Both the position numbers and the translations under genes were made by a program. This document shows, one piece after another, positions 62,908-64,000 of a DNA stretch of 64,000 nucleotides (the stretch's first letter is position 1; each line of letters starts with the position of its first letter). Source of the stretch: Luteimicrobium xylanilyticum (GTDB lineage Bacteria > Actinomycetota > Actinomycetes > Actinomycetales > Cellulomonadaceae); contig NZ_CP045529.1 of the NCBI RefSeq assembly GCF_009429125.1, positions 124,001-188,000 of the forward strand. Reading direction: 5' to 3'. Below the pieces are notes generated by a model. It made no database searches and was not told where the DNA came from. It saw nothing but the letters and a program-made list of their open reading frames with translations.

Positions 62908-64000
62908 TCAGACGTGCGTCTCGATGCGGATCCGTGCGCTGCGCCGCAGGACGCCGATCGACGCGACCACGAGGACGGTCGCCGCCCCGGCGGCGGCGAG
63001 CACCACGAGGTAGCCGGCGTGCGCGCCGGCGGCGTCGATCCGCGAGCCGGCGACGGCGGAGCCGATCGACACGCCGATCCCGAGCGCGGTCCCGGCCCAC
63101 GCGAGGCCCTCGGTGAGCTGGCCCGGGGACACGACCTGCTGGATGAGGCCGTTGCCGTTGATGAGCGTCGGGGCGATCGCGAACCCGGTCACGAACATGA
63201 CGGCGACGAGCGCGGGGATCGAGTCGACGAGGCGGAACATGGAGACGCCGAGCGCGAGCACGACCATGCCCACCACGAACCGCTTCCAGAGCGCCGAACG
63301 CCAGTGCCGCGCGCCGTAGAGGAGCCCGCCGCACAGCGAGCCGGCGGCGAAGACCGCGAGGATGGCGCCGGCCCACGGCTTGTGGCCGTGCTCGTCGGCG
63401 AAGGCGATGGTCGAGACGTCGGTCGCGCCGAAGACGACGCCCAGCGCGACGAACACCACGCACACGACCACCGCGGCGGGGTTCCGCAGGACGGAGCGCC
63501 GGCGTGCGCCGTCGGCAGGGCGGGGGACGGGCGGCGGCTCGGTGGCGCGCAAGGACAGGAACCACAGCCCGCCGAGGAGTCCGCCGACGAGTGGTACGGC
63601 GAGCCCGGACCACGGCGTGACGCTCGTGGCGAGCAGGGTCGCGACGACGGGTCCGACGACGAACACGACCTCGTCGAGCGCGGACTCCAGCGAGTAGGCG
63701 GTGTGGAGGCGGCGGGGATCGTCGATGACCTTCGACCAGCGGGCGCGGACCATCGAGCCGAACGACCCGGCCCCGCCGCCCGCGAGGATCGCGAACACGT
63801 ACAGCAGCGCCTCGGGCGCCCGGGTCACGGCGGTCACGATCAACCCGACCAGCCCGACGCTCGCGACGGCCAGCATGGGCAGCATGACGCGGCGCTGGCC
63901 ACGGCGGTCGACGAGCCGCGCGAGCTGGGGCGAGCAGAGGGCCTGCGCGACGACGAGCACCGCGGAGATCCGCCCTGCGAGCGCGTACGAGTGGTACAGC
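62908..64000 (-). CDS. MFS transporter, C-terminal part (cut by window edge)
   Basis: The reverse frame is open to the window end, so the N-terminus lies beyond 64000. The visible ~363 residues contain about ten hydrophobic helices. The MFS A-motif is present in LARLVDRRGQRRVMLPMLAV, then MVRARWSKVIDDPRRLHTAYSLESALDEVVFVVGPV, which is characteristic of YbjJ/SetA-like efflux proteins. The central cytosolic loop is RATEPPPVPRPADGARRRSVLRN. It ends RRSARIRIETHV at 62908. The substrate is unknown; sugar or drug efflux is likely by family. Confidence 0.85.
   Translation of the reverse strand, partial: LYHSYALAGRISAVLVVAQALCSPQLARLVDRRGQRRVMLPMLAVASVGLVGLIVTAVTRAPEALLYVFAILAGGGAGSFGSMVRARWSKVIDDPRRLHTAYSLESALDEVVFVVGPVVATLLATSVTPWSGLAVPLVGGLLGGLWFLSLRATEPPPVPRPADGARRRSVLRNPAAVVVCVVFVALGVVFGATDVSTIAFADEHGHKPWAGAILAVFAAGSLCGGLLYGARHWRSALWKRFVVGMVVLALGVSMFRLVDSIPALVAVMFVTGFAIAPTLINGNGLIQQVVSPGQLTEGLAWAGTALGIGVSIGSAVAGSRIDAAGAHAGYLVVLAAAGAATVLVVASIGVLRRSARIRIETHV

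Overview
The window is a high-GC actinobacterial chromosome segment, most likely from a Micrococcales member close to Cellulomonadaceae. This rests on the 16S rRNA sequence character, the GC-rich coding with many GTG/TTG starts, a Cthe_2159/GH-rich secretome, DasR-type operators and an actinobacterial-type LexA box. The genus cannot be fixed without a database comparison.

Layout. 1-6.4 kb: the 5' end of a pyruvate phosphate dikinase gene, small metabolic and hypothetical genes (MOSC, VOC, APH-type kinase) and a DrrAB-like ABC exporter with a CRP/GlxR-type site in front. 6.4-8 kb: a repeat-dense locus around a membrane protein and a winged-helix regulator. 8-13.6 kb: a DUF222/HNH nuclease gene with an SOS box on its start codon, then a sugar-alcohol oxidase / NUDIX / flavoprotein group divergent from an XRE-cupin regulator. 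13.7-19.5 kb: a DUF3800-like protein, a PadR/membrane-protein pair, an O-acyltransferase with an SGNH domain, and SRPBCC and membrane proteins. 19.7-27.2 kb: a cytosolic GH3 glycosidase, a secreted M23/SH3 cell-wall hydrolase, an MMPL transporter and a secreted double-domain HAD acid phosphatase. 27.3-33.2 kb: a complete rRNA operon (16S-23S-5S) with promoter, RNase III-type processing stems and terminator. 33.3-37 kb: a zinc-ribbon protein, an IS5-type insertion sequence exactly at the stop codon of a type II NADH dehydrogenase gene, and an SRPBCC protein. 37-47 kb: two very large secreted polysaccharidases, a GH87 alpha-1,3-glucanase (1277 aa) and a multidomain GH3 enzyme (1629 aa), each with a palindromic operator candidate. 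47-50.5 kb: a DUF4956 / VTC-domain / beta-helix lipoprotein operon. 50.5-55.3 kb: a DsbA-like protein and a metal group (VIT1-ferritin fusion, enterochelin-esterase-like, MFS). 55.3-59.9 kb: an N-acetylglucosamine-type phosphotransferase set (HPr, EIIC, DasR-like GntR, two EIIB, EIIA) tied together by dre-like operators. 59.9-64 kb: a DivIVA-like protein, pyruvate oxidase (poxB), a 48-aa protein behind a 22-bp palindrome, and an MFS transporter cut by the window end.

How the parts fit: the window reads as a saprophyte's chromosome. Secreted enzymes attack alpha-1,3- and beta-glucans and peptidoglycan, an amino-sugar PTS imports products under a DasR-like regulator, and several local regulators (LacI-like, PadR, XRE-cupin, winged-helix) sit beside recognisable inverted-repeat operators. 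The most novel-looking items are the DUF4956-VTC-beta-helix operon, the operators of the two giant glycosidases, the SOS-controlled leaderless DUF222/HNH gene with a pentapeptide-like insert, the domain-duplicated phosphatase with a 136-bp identical patch, and the IS insertion that regenerates a stop codon. I found no CRISPR array, prophage or tRNA gene.
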